Positions 47,390 through 62,588 of a stretch of DNA of 64,000 bases are shown here, in pieces (the stretch's first letter is position 1; each line of letters begins with the position of its first letter). Below the pieces are notes generated by a model, which worked only from the letters and a program-made list of their open reading frames with translations, searched no databases and was not told where the DNA came from. The stretch lies in the NCBI GenBank assembly GCA_026874595.1, contig CM049313.1, positions 42,434,659 to 42,498,658 of the forward strand, in the 5' to 3' direction. A program made the translations under genes and the position numbers. Source of the stretch: Sipunculus nudus (taxonomy: Eukaryota > Annelida > Sipuncula > Golfingiida > Sipunculidae).

Positions 47390-49220
47390 TTTATAAGGCC
47401 AGTGGCCCAGATGAAATCAGTCACAAAATGTTGAAACTAAGTGAATCCTTTATAACAAGGTCTCTCTGTCAAATATTTAACTCCACTCTCGAAAGTGAAA
47501 GTTTTCCAGAGAAATGGAAAGAAGCGAATGTTATACCAGTTTATAAAAAAGGTTGCAAACAAACTGTGTCAAATTATCGTCCGATTTCGTTGCTCAGTTG
47601 TGTGGGAAAATTATTTGAACGATGTGTGTTTAAACACGTCTTTAACGTGGCCACAAACAAACTCATTGTATTAGTACAGTCAGCCTATAAACCAAATGAT
47701 TCTTGTGTAAACCAGTTATTTGAATTGTACAATATAGTTACAGATACTTTAGACCAGGGAAAACCGTAAATTTTGTTGCTCTATACGCATCCTAGGCTTT
47801 TGACGGGGTGTGGCATGAGGGGTTGTTATATAAATTAGAATGTAAAGGTATAAATTGGAAACTGCTTCGATGGTTCAAGGGGCTACTTAACCAGCAGGAA
47901 GCAGCGAGTAGTGCTGAAAGGCAGTTCGTCAAGTTTCAAATATATTCCAGCAGGTGTTCCCTAAGGATCTATATTGGGACTGCTTCTTTTTTTAGTATAT
48001 ATTAATGACTTGGCCACACAGTTTGAAACAAACATCAGGTTATTTGCTGATGATGCATCGCTCTTCAATGCAGGAAACGATAAAGAACATATGTCTCGAT
48101 GTCTAAATGTCGATCTTGAAAGAATACAAAGTTGGGCGAATATGTGGTATGTAACTTTTAATGCACAAAAAAAAACATAAAAAATTAACATTCGCCCTAA
48201 AAAAAGTGACCCATGAAGCTATTCATATTGGTGACCATGAAGTGCAAGAAGTTGAGATGCACAAACATCTAGGCTTGATTTTAAATGGTAAATGTAGTTG
48301 GAGAGATCACATAGATTATATATGTGATAAGGCAAATGAAAGGCTAGATGTATAAAGCTATATGTATAAATTTGACGGGAGAGCCTTAGAGAAACTGTAT
48401 TTAACTTTTATCAGACGAGTTCTTGAATATGCAGATGTGGTTTGGGATGGTTGCACTATGGCAGAGACCGTTAAATTAGAATCAGTGCAGTTAAGTGCAG
48501 CGCGCATAGTAACTGGAGCACGCAGAGGTACAAGCCACGGCTAATTGTACAAAGAAACTGGGTGGCAACAACTATCTACTCGGAGAAAGAGACATAAACT
48601 TATGCTATTCTATAAGATGTTTAATGGTATAGCTCTATTGTAGCTTTGTGAATTAGTACCAAGACAGGTAGGACAAACTAGCAGTACCAATTTAAGAAAT
48701 GCTAAAAATCTCGTATCTTCTATGTGCACCGATATCACCTTACAGAAGTAAAGCAACGGTCTTTCCTGTGCTCCACTTGTGAAGAATGGAACACCCTCCG
48801 TGAAATCGTCAGGAATTCAGAAATTTTGTCAATTTTTAAAAAGCACCTGTGTAAAAATGATGAAGTACCACTACCATACTATTATACTTTTACAGGAAAC
48901 CGCAGCATTCAGATTGTACAGATGCGTATAGGATATAGTGCTTTGAAATGGCATTTATTTTTTAACAATTGTGTAGAAGTTGCTATTTGTGCGTGTGGTT
49001 CCTCTGAGGAGACGCCAGATCACCATTTTTTCTCATGTCCTATGTATACCAACAAACGAATGGAATTACTACGAGGCATGCCGTGTGAGATGAAAAAAAT
49101 TGAAATTTTCCTGTATGGTGACAAAAACAAACCAAAAATAGATAACTATATCAACTATTTGAGAAAATTTATTGATATATTGAAGAGAGTGGTCGTTTTT
49201 AGGAGAACTATTATATAAAT
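47390..49220 (+). pseudogene. LINE reverse transcriptase, main part
   Basis: KASGPDEISHKMLKLS, FPEKWKEANVIPVYKKG, NYRPISLLSCVGKLFE and QSAYKPNDSC appear in order, then AFDGVWHEGLLYKL, the catalytic FADDASLF (near 48041-48064), HLGLILNGKCSW and ALEKLYLTFIRRVLEYADVVWDGC. A last ORF (48724-49218) carries a Cys/His cluster CACGSSEETPDHHFFSC. Frames change at least four times. Clade is probably the Jockey/CR1 side of non-LTR elements. Confidence 0.75.
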
Positions 49221-49327
49221 ATAAGTGTATGGAGCCTGATCATGATTTGATTGCAAGGCAAATTGTAAACATAGCCCATAAGCTTATTGCGGTACATTTT
49301 GTTCTTTTGTATTCCACACAAATTGTA

Positions 49328-49330
<3 letters not shown>

Positions 49331-49366
<36 letters not shown>
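49331..49366. repeat. (TA)n microsatellite
   Basis: TA run just 3' of the broken LINE; it may mark that element's 3' end. Confidence 0.95.
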
Positions 49367-49367
<1 letters not shown>

Positions 49368-50087
49368 CACCGATTTTAATTTTATTTAATTATCAATGAA
49401 TACTGAGAACACAAGAACCTTAGAAAAATTAATAGTAGGGATTTCTTTGTCACTGTATTGTATTTGATTGCATTGTACCATTATCTTTTGAAACATATGT
49501 TAATGGATATCTTGTATTTTAGGAGAGGAATTAATATGGGGCTATGCCATGTTTTCCGATCCTTATTGATGATTCAATAAACTGCTGTTTACACCAAGAT
49601 AGCAGTTAAGGTCTTAAGGAAAGAAATTCCACATATTTTATTTGTGACAGGTGCCTAACAATTTCCTCTTTACACTGCATCAGGGTTGACAGGTTTTTGC
49701 CATTGCCATGTCTGCCGTGGTTACCTCCTGGCAACTGCCGTGCGGCAGAAATACCTCGTTTCTGTCATAAGGGCAGAAATACCCTGAAAACTGCAATTAA
49801 TTATGATACAGCAAATACAGCAGTAACAGAGCAGTAATGAAAATGACCAAGGTGTATAAACTTGTGACAAAATATATTCATAATTACTCGGGGTCGGGTA
49901 CTCCCAGATGAAGGCCTGAGAAACCTTAACTATAGGAAAAAAAGGGGGGGGGGGGGTCTTGACTGACCACTCAGTCAATAATAAGCTTTACTTAAGCTAA
50001 GTTCCTGCGCAAAACATCATAGGATCCGTTAGCATCATCGAGGTCAGCATTATGTCATGTATGAAAGAGCACATGATCTTTCCACAT
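49367..50087. other. No recognised gene
   Basis: Includes short GGCAGAAATACC repeats near 49743-49790 that resemble text near 52960-53050, and a poly-G tract at 49945. Confidence 0.4.
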
Positions 50088-50104
50088 CACTCGTCAATAG
50101 TTTT

Positions 50105-50801
50105 TTTTTATTGCATGTATATTGTATGCATTAAGTGTTAATTTTTGTCACATATTCTTGTTATTTCTTAATTTCCAATTTTTGTAAAAGGATCTAGTGA
50201 AGTGTAATGAGCTGCTATCGCATCAGTTCTCTTTATCTGTATGGTTTTTTTTTTGTTTTGTTTTTTTCTCATTTTTATTTGTATTATGTATTTTGTATTA
50301 ATGTGTATTGTCGTTTGTACAATTTGTATTAGGCTCTTCGAAGTGTATTATGGTATCATTGCATTATTTTTGTTTATCTTATTTTTTCAATTCTTATTTA
50401 TTGTAAGGTTATGCATTGTATTAATTGCTTTTATGTATTTTGAATGCTATGTATTTTTTTTCTGTGTACTGCTTGCATTAGGGGCATTTGGAGTGTATTA
50501 TGCTATCATTGAATCATTCTTTTTATTGTTATTATTATTATTATGAGTATTATTATTGTTATTTATTTTAATAATACACTATATTTCATTGAATATCTAC
50601 GTTTCCGCATAATCTAATGCATGCAAGATTTTTGTATTTCTTATTTATTTATTCATTTATTTTTTGTATTTATTATATTGTTGATGTAATGTTTGCATAT
50701 ATATATAAACAAGTGCAGTTGTACTTCTCATTGGTTCTGTGGGCCGGAGGCCTTTAAACCAGAATGAAATATTCATTCATTCATTCATTCATTCATTCAT
50801 T
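50105..50801 (+). mobile_element. 3' end of a LINE with (ATTC)n tail
   Basis: A 17-bp direct repeat CACTCGTCAATAGTTTT flanks it (50088-50104 and 50802-50818). The body is T-rich, and the 3' end reads GGGCCGGAGGCCTTTAAACC followed by ATTC repeats, as seen at the 3' ends of many LINEs. Only the untranslated tail was inserted. Confidence 0.7.
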
Positions 50802-50818
50802 CACTCGTCAATAGTTTT

Positions 50819-51367
50819 ACCCACTGGACTCAGGCGTGCCCAGCCTATCCCCTAAGATGTCCAGCCTTGGGAGAAGCTACTGAAGCTCGGCTTTGTTACA
50901 TCATTTCAGGTACCAGTGGCACACGACTATATTAAACAAGTTAATGCACATGCAGACCTACAGGGCTGTGACATAAGCCTAAGAACCTATGTGCTACACA
51001 TACACATGGTCTCCTGCTCAGGAACCTTCGGGACAGTACAGGCTCTTAAGAGTTGGCACTGCATAGGCCTAATCCCAGTCAACTGGAAATCATGCATCAC
51101 TTACACCTGAAAATATCTGAGAGAGAAGAAGAGTCCTGTAACCACACCATCCGAGTCACTACAGTTGATATTAATCTCTTTGTACAGATTTGGACAATAA
51201 ATTTTAGCAAATTATGTTTTATGCAAAATGCTGTTTTCAGCTAGCAATTACACAAATTTATAATCCTGTTGCTAAAACCTCCCCTCTCTCTGCCTTTAAC
51301 TTGCAAACCATGCTCGTAACAGAAAGTAAAGGGGCACATTGGGCATTATTATCATTGACTAAATTGA
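50819..51367. other. No recognised gene
   Basis: Unique-looking sequence between two mobile elements. Confidence 0.35.
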
Positions 51368-52835
51368 ACTAGAATACGGGTAGTCGACAAGCGACTACGT
51401 GTATCCGCCAAAATCAGAGTAGGACGGGTGAAGTAAGGCATGGATTGAGTGGCAAGGGGAAATAGAGTAACGTGTTACATATAAGAATGGATCTCTGCCA
51501 CATAAACATGATTGTAGGTGGCGCCGCCTGTTATTTGAACGAGAAACTATCCAAGATGTATACACATGCAAAATTTCAGGTGGAAAAATCAAACCACTGC
51601 AGAGATGTGAGTGATTTTATCCCACAGCAGACAAACAGATGGACGCTGTGCAAAAATTGCTGCAGGTGGCGCCACCATTTTTGTGTATGTTATAGAGCTA
51701 TCCAAGGGCTACATTTGTGTAATTTTTTTTCCTGATTGGTCAAACGAGTCCGGAGATATAAACATTAATGTTTGCAGCGTGAACATGAATGAAGCTGGTG
51801 CCACCTGTCATAAAATCAAGAAAGCTATCCAGGATGTATACGCATGCCGAATTACAGGTAATTTGGTCAAACCACTGCAGAGTTATGAGTGGTTTTAACC
51901 CAAGGCAGACAGACAGATGGACGCTGTGCAAAAAATGCTGCAGGTGGCGCCACCATTTTTGTGTATGTTATAAAGCTATCCTAGGGCTACATTTTTGTAA
52001 ATTTTTTTTCCTGATTGGTCGAACGAGTCCGGAGATATAAGCAGGGATGTCTACAGCGTGAATGTGAATGTAGGTGGCGCCACCTGTCATAAAATCAAGA
52101 AAGCTATGCGGGATGTATACGCATGCCGAATTTCAGGTAATTTGGTCAAACCACTGCAGAGATATGAGTGATTTTAACCCAAGGCAGACAAACTGATGGA
52201 AGCTGTGCAAAAATGGCTGCAGTTGGCGCCACCATTTTCGTATATGTTATACAGCTATCCAAGGGCTACATTTGTGTAAAAAAAATTTCCTGTTTAGTCA
52301 AACGGTTCCTGAGATATGAGCTTGGATGTCTGCAGCGTTAACGTGAATGTAGGTGGCGCCACCTGTCATAAAATCAAGAAAGCTATCTAGGATGTATATG
52401 CATGCCGAATTTTAGGTGAATTAGTCAAACCACTGCAGAGATATTAGTGATTTTAACCCAAGGCAGATGAACAGATGGGCACTTACAAAAATTGTTGCAG
52501 GTGGCGCCACCTTTTTGTGTTTGTTATAAAGCTATCCAAGGGCTACATTTGTGTAAAAAAATTTTCCTGATCGGTCAAACGGTTCCCGAGATATGTGGAC
52601 TTATGTGTGGAAACAGACGCACAAACGGACGCTTGGCAGAGAGGAAAGGTCAGAGGTCAAGGCCACTTGGTTAGGCGCCAGTTCACCTTTGACCCGATAA
52701 TTTGTGTAAGTTTCGGAAAAATCAGTCCAGTAGTCCCAGAGAAGTTCTCCGGAAACGAACGCGGCGGCGGCGGCGGCGTCGGAACCCGGTCAAAAACAAA
52801 GTATCCGCAAAACTTCGTTTTGGCGGATACAATTA
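51368..52835 (+). mobile_element. Family C non-autonomous element with ~280-bp tandem units
   Basis: It starts ACTAGA, then a hairpin GTAGTCG-ACAAG-CGACTAC (51380-51398), then TGTATCCGCCAAAA (51400-51413). The 3' end is TTTTGGCGGATACA (52818-52831), an exact inverted copy, paired with GTATCCGCAAAA (52801-52812) as a hairpin with loop CTTCG. Internal units recur near 51659, 51941, 52221 and 52494 with phrases GCTATCCAAGGGCTACATTTGTG and CCACTGCAGAGATATGAGTG. No coding capacity. Confidence 0.7.
51665..52511. promoter_or_regulatory. GGTGGCGCCACC palindromes (CTCF-like) in family C
   Basis: Perfect 12-bp palindromes lie at 51665, 51943, 52073, 52352 and 52500; near matches at 51513 and 52226. 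AGGTGGCGC matches the reported Drosophila CTCF core. Others occur at 17531 and 34293. Binding is inferred. Confidence 0.35.
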
Positions 52836-54741
52836 AATGTCAATCATTCCTCTCTATATATAAATGCTTGTATTTAGGACAGCTTTCGATTCATTACGAT
52901 TACTATCTCTTGTTAAAATACAATATATTTTGATTATTTAAGGTGCTAATTCTTCCCGACAGAAACACATTTCTGCCTGGCAGAATGGTTTTCTGCCTTA
53001 TTTTTCCCACTGGCAGGGAAGAAATATACCTTTCTACCCCGCAGAAAACTAACCCTTATTGGCCAAGTGTAGAATTTTTTTGTAAATTTAGGTTGTAATC
53101 GTGCAATCTGGGGTCGATTAAATCTAATACTTATAAAAGGAATTCGGTTCACGTTTGTTCGCAGTGTTCTCTATAACCACGCTGTGTACAATATTGTGCC
53201 ATACATCATTTTTAAGGTTATTATCCCCGCAGTGACATAGGCGATATGAAAATAAATAATTTTTAATATACATATAATTTTGAGTGATTTTTTCGTTTTT
53301 TTACCGAGCACAGGCGAACTGCCTTCGGCAATAACCGGAATGCGTGCATCGTGGTCACTTAACCTCTAACACTAAGGACTATTGTTCATATGAATAACGC
53401 TTGCTTTCGATGAGGGATTTGACCCACGTGCGTGGTCAGTAAAAGAGAAGAACACATGTTTCTTGCTTTATGAAACGGAGATTTAAACCCAGGAGGATTA
53501 ATGACAAAACCTTATTCAAGGTCCCAATTTCTGGAACAGGGCTGGGGTGGTTTCGGGGGTTTCAGGCCTCAAAATTTGTCTGATACGATGAAATTAAAAT
53601 TGCGGCGATTGAAAATGAATACGGACCCTCTGCATGGAGTCCGGTTGGGTCCGCTTCTGCTACTTACGAGGTATGCATATTTCTGTTTCTTTCTTCAGGA
53701 ACAGTTTCCTTGCAACGTACATTTAATAAGTCTTTCATGTGTTCCTCACATCAACCTGTAATCTTTGTACGTCCACCGATAGAATCCAGTCAAATTTCAT
53801 CGAAAACCTGAATGCCCCCGCGTCTTATTCCGGTTCGCAATGTCAACACCATCACTGGCCAGGTCATCAAGGTAAACATACCAGGCTATAAATTTCTTGC
53901 CACGAGGACAGAACCACAAAATAAATGTTAAAAATATTGGAGCGACTACAGTATCATTCACTGTCTCCACTAGGTTATGAGTTTATACGGACGGACGGTA
54001 TGATGTTAAGGATTCATGTAATTTAAAAGTAAGTGGCAAAATTAAGTTACAAGCAGCTGTACCTAGAAACGTTTTCTGTTCACAGAAGTGTTGTGCCTCA
54101 GAGAGGTGCGTGAGTTATTCTGCAGTCGTGCCAAAATGTTTATACATATCTTATGGAGACAGTTTCCCACTGAAAACCTATATTTTCTGTTAACTTTTAG
54201 AATAAAAAAAATGAGCCAACATTTCACATCTCAGTTAATAAATCTCCCTAACCTCGTTAATAAGCCCGGTATACCGCGTCTATCAGCTAGTACATTATAA
54301 AGCAAGACATACATTGTAACTGTACTACCGGTATACACTTGGTTTACTATGAGTTTTTTTCCCAGATTTATTTTGGTTTGGTAAAAAAGGGCCCCTCCCT
54401 TGATCCGCCCCTGGGTTTTCTCCTACCTTACACTTAGGAAATAATATACAGATCGTTTCCATTATTTCCCCTTTTGTCCGGGAACATTGTGGGGGCGGGA
54501 TCATGGGCGGACCAAGGGGGTTAAATTCCTTCCTTATTGGCAGACATTATCTTTAATTTCCAAGTTTATTTTAAATTGTGAATGCTAAACTTCCTTCCCT
54601 GGGGTTCAGTGGATTTCATTTTTATTTCCCTTTGTCCGGGAAGATTGCACTCGTTTCCAATTATGTTTTTCTCGACTCTGTACGGCTAAACCCTCTCCTG
54701 GATTTCTGGTTTTTTTTCTTTAATATTTCTGTTTCTGAAAG
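52836..54741. other. No recognised gene
   Basis: Contains short repeat relics, including text near 53965-54030 related to the MITE at 39091, and GGGTCCGCTTCTGC-type dispersed repeat text near 53640. Confidence 0.35.
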
Positions 54742-55033
54742 ATATTTGCTAGGCTTCAGACGAGTCTCTGAGGCCTCACACTGCTCCGAATCGGACTCGC
54801 AAGAAAACATGCAGATAATGTTGAGAAGTAATTACGACATCCGGCGGAATGGTGGTAAAGCCTCAGAATTTTTCTTGGCAGGATCCTATTGTCATGAGTC
54901 CAGGTTGTCCCCGGCTAGAGTGAAATACAACGCTCAGCTTACAGTCCGTTATTTTGCCGAGATCCTACCCGGATTATTTAGGATGTCCGATGAGGTATTA
55001 TATGAACAATATCTTCAAATTGGCAAACCATAA
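54742..55033 (+). CDS. Unassigned exon-like ORF
   Basis: After a pyrimidine-rich stretch ending ttctgtttctgaaag, a frame stays open for about 96 codons to TAA 55031-55033. It includes FRRVSEASHCSESDSQENMQ, RSNYDIRRNGGKASEFFLAG and a tail VRYFAEILPGLFRMSDEV. Codon use and mixed amino-acid composition look coding, and the opposite strand has several stops. I do not recognise the protein. It could be a terminal exon of an unseen gene, or a chance ORF. Confidence 0.3.
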
Positions 55034-58342
<3,309 letters not shown>

Positions 58343-58351
58343 TAGAATTAG

Positions 58352-58440
58352 AAGGGGCGTAGCCTAGTGGTTAACTTGTTGGACCGTGGAACAGATGGTC
58401 CCAACTTCAAACCCTACAACTGCTGCCTCAAAGCCAAGAT
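58352..58440 (+). repeat. tRNA-derived SINE head
   Basis: An A box TAGCCTAGTGG is at 58360-58370, with a decayed B box near 58403. The GGGGCGTAGCCTAGTGGTTAA start is typical of tRNA-derived SINEs in animals. It lies just 3' of the ZNF474-like exon donor. Confidence 0.5.
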
Positions 58441-58531
58441 CATAAATATGTTAATTTCTGTAGTACCTCACACTTTCTCTCAAGTGTTGAACTTGTTAAT
58501 ATGTGATGACTTCTGGCTTATTCCTAACAAA

Positions 58532-58535
<4 letters not shown>

Positions 58536-58579
<44 letters not shown>
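58536..58579. repeat. (TA)n microsatellite
   Basis: TA run following the SINE head at 58352. Confidence 0.95.
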
Positions 58580-58584
<5 letters not shown>

Positions 58585-61500
58585 AATTTATAATGTATAT
58601 ATTTATATATGTAAACTAAAATGCAGAAGGCTTGATAATAACACCACATTCTTATTGTATGGCTGTATAGTTCTCTATCCTGATTCAGTACACAGCTGCT
58701 TACTCCCAACAGGTCCTTTATTATTCAGGGCCATTTATCCCCTTTAATTTCATTAAAAATAATGGTTAATAATTGTTTCATTCAACCCCTTAACAGACAT
58801 AAAAGTCAGTTCGAAGTATAACATTTCTGTGTATAACATCTAAGTTACTCTGCCGGTAGATCAAATACTCCTGCTCACACATAAAGTTACTTGTGGTAAA
58901 TTGGTTTGTCATTAATCAAGCTATAGTAATGATTTCTTGTTATGAGTTTTGAACTGAAATATGAGCCTTATGATGAAGTCCTGTAAGTTGATGTTAAAAA
59001 AAGTTCATTCCTTCTTTTTTTAAATTATGTGAAATGTGTCTAATGAGCCATGGCTTTTATATTCTGCCTAGAAATTAGAAATAAATCCTGTGCTTTGAAT
59101 CTAAACCTTAGCCATTTGATGTACAGTTCTGATATTCAGAGGATATGTATGAAATATGGTAATGCAGCACATACACAGGTGGCTGAAAGCAGAGAAAATA
59201 TAACAACTGATACATGTAAATATATGACCTGCTTACTTCGTGCCAGCACTCCAAACTATCTGGCTTTATTACTCTTGGTACAAACAGGTAAACAGTGTAT
59301 CTCAGGCTACAGCAGATGTTTATGTTAATACAATATTGTAAAGTGTTTACCCGCTGGCCACGCCTTTGATTACTTGTATACATATAAACTCTGCTTCACA
59401 GTTGAGTATTGTTGACAATAAACCTAGTGCACTAAGCACCCTTGCGCACCTAACTTGATCAGAATCTAACCATTGATTTATTGGTCCCCTTTATTCTTCA
59501 ATCACATTTGAGAGTCTGAATTTCCAGCTATCCAGAAAATCAGGGATGTGAGTGTTCCCTTTTTTTTTGAGTTTAGGGGAAAAGTCTGGTAATTAAACAA
59601 AACAGTCTTAAATCATTGATATTCAGGGAATCAGATTGGCCCAAAAGAAAAAGTGATCAGTCAGTCATTTTTGTCTCATGTCTGAACAGTGTATCCACGG
59701 GGTGATTGACTGTGGATGGTTTTTAGTGCAGATATACCTGAGATAGGCAAGAATAATTCTTCTGGAATGTTAAGCATTTGTCAGGGATAACATTTAATCT
59801 AAGCTCTGGAAAACACATCTGTTTGTTTTTTTTTTTTTTTTTTTTTTTATGAAAAGCTTAGACCCCAGAGAGTACAAGCACTCTATTTTATAAAACAATA
59901 GCACGAATAACATTTCCATCAAATTGATACATACAACTGACAAAAATTAAACACAGTGTATCTTTGTGATATTTAAATTATAAATTTTATGAACAAGAGT
60001 TCAAAAGTTTAATAAACTGAATGAAAAATACCCAATACTATAAATATATTCAAATCTTTATACATAAGCTTATAAAACTATACATGTAGCTTTTAAATGT
60101 TTCCAATATACTTTAAAGAAGCCTAGTTTGTAGTTACATTATACATAGTATACTTCTGTGGAATGCACTTACTATATGAAGCTGTTTGACAAAAGTTAAT
60201 TCTTAATTATTAAATCAATATTTTTTAGATAAACCTATGTAATGTCACTTATAAATATTTGTTAATTTATATTAAATTCTTGTATAATATATAATAGTTT
60301 TGATATTCCAATATTTCCTAAGAGATGTTTGCATGTATTTCCCAGGTGCAATTGTACTATTGAGTAGCCTCCAACAACAAGTGCTGACACACAGACATTA
60401 CAGCATTAATAATTCATACAATATGTATAGTGTTATGTCTTGCCCATGCAGCTAGTATCTGCTGACTTGACGCTTGCTGCATATATCCCTGCACCACAAT
60501 TACATTAACCAGTGCCATGTGGGCACTTGCTCGGTGGAAAATACCCCTGTTTACCTTTTTGAAATCATGAGCTAATAGTAAACATATTACATTTTATAAA
60601 AATATCATCCTAAAAGGCACTGATACACTTAACTCTCATGTGGTGTGTTTTAACTAATTCTGTATTCAAATTACTAGCATTACTCTTTAAAAAATAAGCA
60701 TCACACCTCAAAGTCTTCTGGCAAATGCAAATTATCTACAACTATGGTTCTGTTAAGATTTCAATGATGATACCTGTTTGCTTGACCAACAGTGCCAATT
60801 AAGTCATGATTTCAATAAGGTGCACACAATGTTGGTCACATACTGAACTGTTTTTGAGGAATTGTGCACTCACATTCAGCATTACATTATAATCAGTAAA
60901 ATATAATGTGCATCCCCTAAACATTATGCAAGATTACCTATCAAGAATGCAAATAAACTTTTATTCTGAAAAAAAAAGTATCAAACAGGTAAAGTTGTAA
61001 CAACTTTTTCCAATAACTTTAGAGTTAACTTTTTAGTTTATTCATTTGTGTGTGTGTGTGTGTATGGTGGGGGGGGGGGGGGTAGAAATAATAAGTTCCT
61101 AAGATTGCAATCAAATATAGGACATATGGGCCCAAATTTAAAAATCCCACTGCCTCCTGCTATATGCCTCCCCTCAATTCTAAATTTTAGAAAATGGCAT
61201 GCAATTTTAATGTTTGTAAGACTATTCATTAGCAGGCATTCTGAAACAAAACTTCTGTAAGACAGATAAAGCAGTATTTCTGTGTTCATATCTGCTCACC
61301 ATGCTCCTTGTTACACTTAATTATAATGAAGAGGCACCAGGATTTGACTTTAGGCAAACACTGCATGACTGCTCTGCAGAATGAAAAAAAAATCCAAGTC
61401 TGGCTAGCTACAGAAATATGTAATTAGCAAAACTTGGTAAAAATAAGAGAACAGGGGCATTTGTTCATAAATTTATCTAACATGAGCTTTTGGACTTAAA

Positions 61501-62194
61501 TAACGATCCAATTCATTTCCAGTTCAAATCAATTACTATTAATTTTATATTATTCATATGAAATTCTGTTTTAATTTACAAAATAATTTCCCCTTAAGTT
61601 CCATATTAATTCAATATCCATTAAGAATTGACCCCAGTTCTACTTGTACAAATGAAATAACACACTAACAGACCAATCAGTTCATGCACATGCACTATCT
61701 AGTGGAAGTTGTTGACAATACATTGACAGTGTATTGCAATTTAATGGATGGTGATTCTGCACAGTTATTAATACTAGTAAGATAAAATGATCTATCTTGC
61801 AATGAGACACTAACAGACAAAACAGTACTAGTGGTATTTGTAGAAAGTAACAGCCTGAGAATAGACAATGCCAGTTGTTTGCCATTATGTTTTGAAAAAA
61901 TTATAAAAAATAATATATAGTTGGCTATTAGTATTTTATTATTATTATTATTATCTTAAATCCTTCAGAATTTAATGTCACAAAACCATGCAGAGATAAA
62001 AAATACTTTAAAATTTCATGTACAAATGTCCATAGGAAATAAAATCATGAAAGTAAACAATTTAATAAAAATTTTAAGTTTCAGTTTAGTCAAATTTTCC
62101 CTTCAAGTGGTTGCTGGTCTTATGAAATTGAATAATGAATCAGTTATGAAAATAGTTTGCCCTCTCAGGTCTTGCTACTTTTTTTAATGTTTAA

Positions 62195-62588
62195 AGGTGC
62201 CCATTCATCTAGCTTTTGAAAAAGTATTTTTTTTGTGAATTCTGGCTTCCTCTGTGTATATATTAAGAATCTAAGGGTAATTTTGGTTGTGAAAAGTTCT
62301 TATAACGCCTTTGTGAAGGATGTAGGAACCTGTTTATCAACAACATGTTTGTAAACTCAGCAGTAATGACAAACTTGAAAAAGGTGTGACCTAAGGTGTT
62401 ACCGGCATTTGCATTTATGAGGAGGTGGAAAGGTGAATTGTTGCAAAACGCCATTTGCAAAGCTGACTTGCTGCAAATGCCCTTGTTGAATTTGTACTGT
62501 TTATTTGGCAATATAAACAAAACAAGCAGCCTGTGTGCAGTGATATCCACGTTTTCTGGCCTATTTTTATGAAATCTCCAGGGCCCCA
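62195..62588 (+). mobile_element. TTAA MITE, copy 2
   Basis: It is flanked by TTAA at 62191-62194 and 62589-62592 and shares long blocks with copy 1, including GGTAATTTTGGTTGT, AAAAGTTCTTATAA and CCTTTGTGAAGGATGTA. It is in the 3' intron region after the ZNF474-like exon. Confidence 0.7.

Larger units (their letters stand above)
38400..49220 (+). mobile_element. Composite, broken LINE with nested insertions
   Basis: Fragments in the same orientation and in the normal LINE order are found here. They are an ORF1 (38531-39660), an endonuclease (about 41490-41765), a linker before the reverse transcriptase (42144-42327), the start of the RT domain (46316-46620), and the RT to its C-terminal knuckle (47390-49220). 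Foreign pieces separate them: a 205-bp MITE (39091-39295), a tandem-repeat element (42328-46310) and a solo LTR (46621-47386). That all pieces come from one insertion is inferred from order and from coding text resuming after each insertion. Many further frameshifts are present. Confidence 0.55.
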
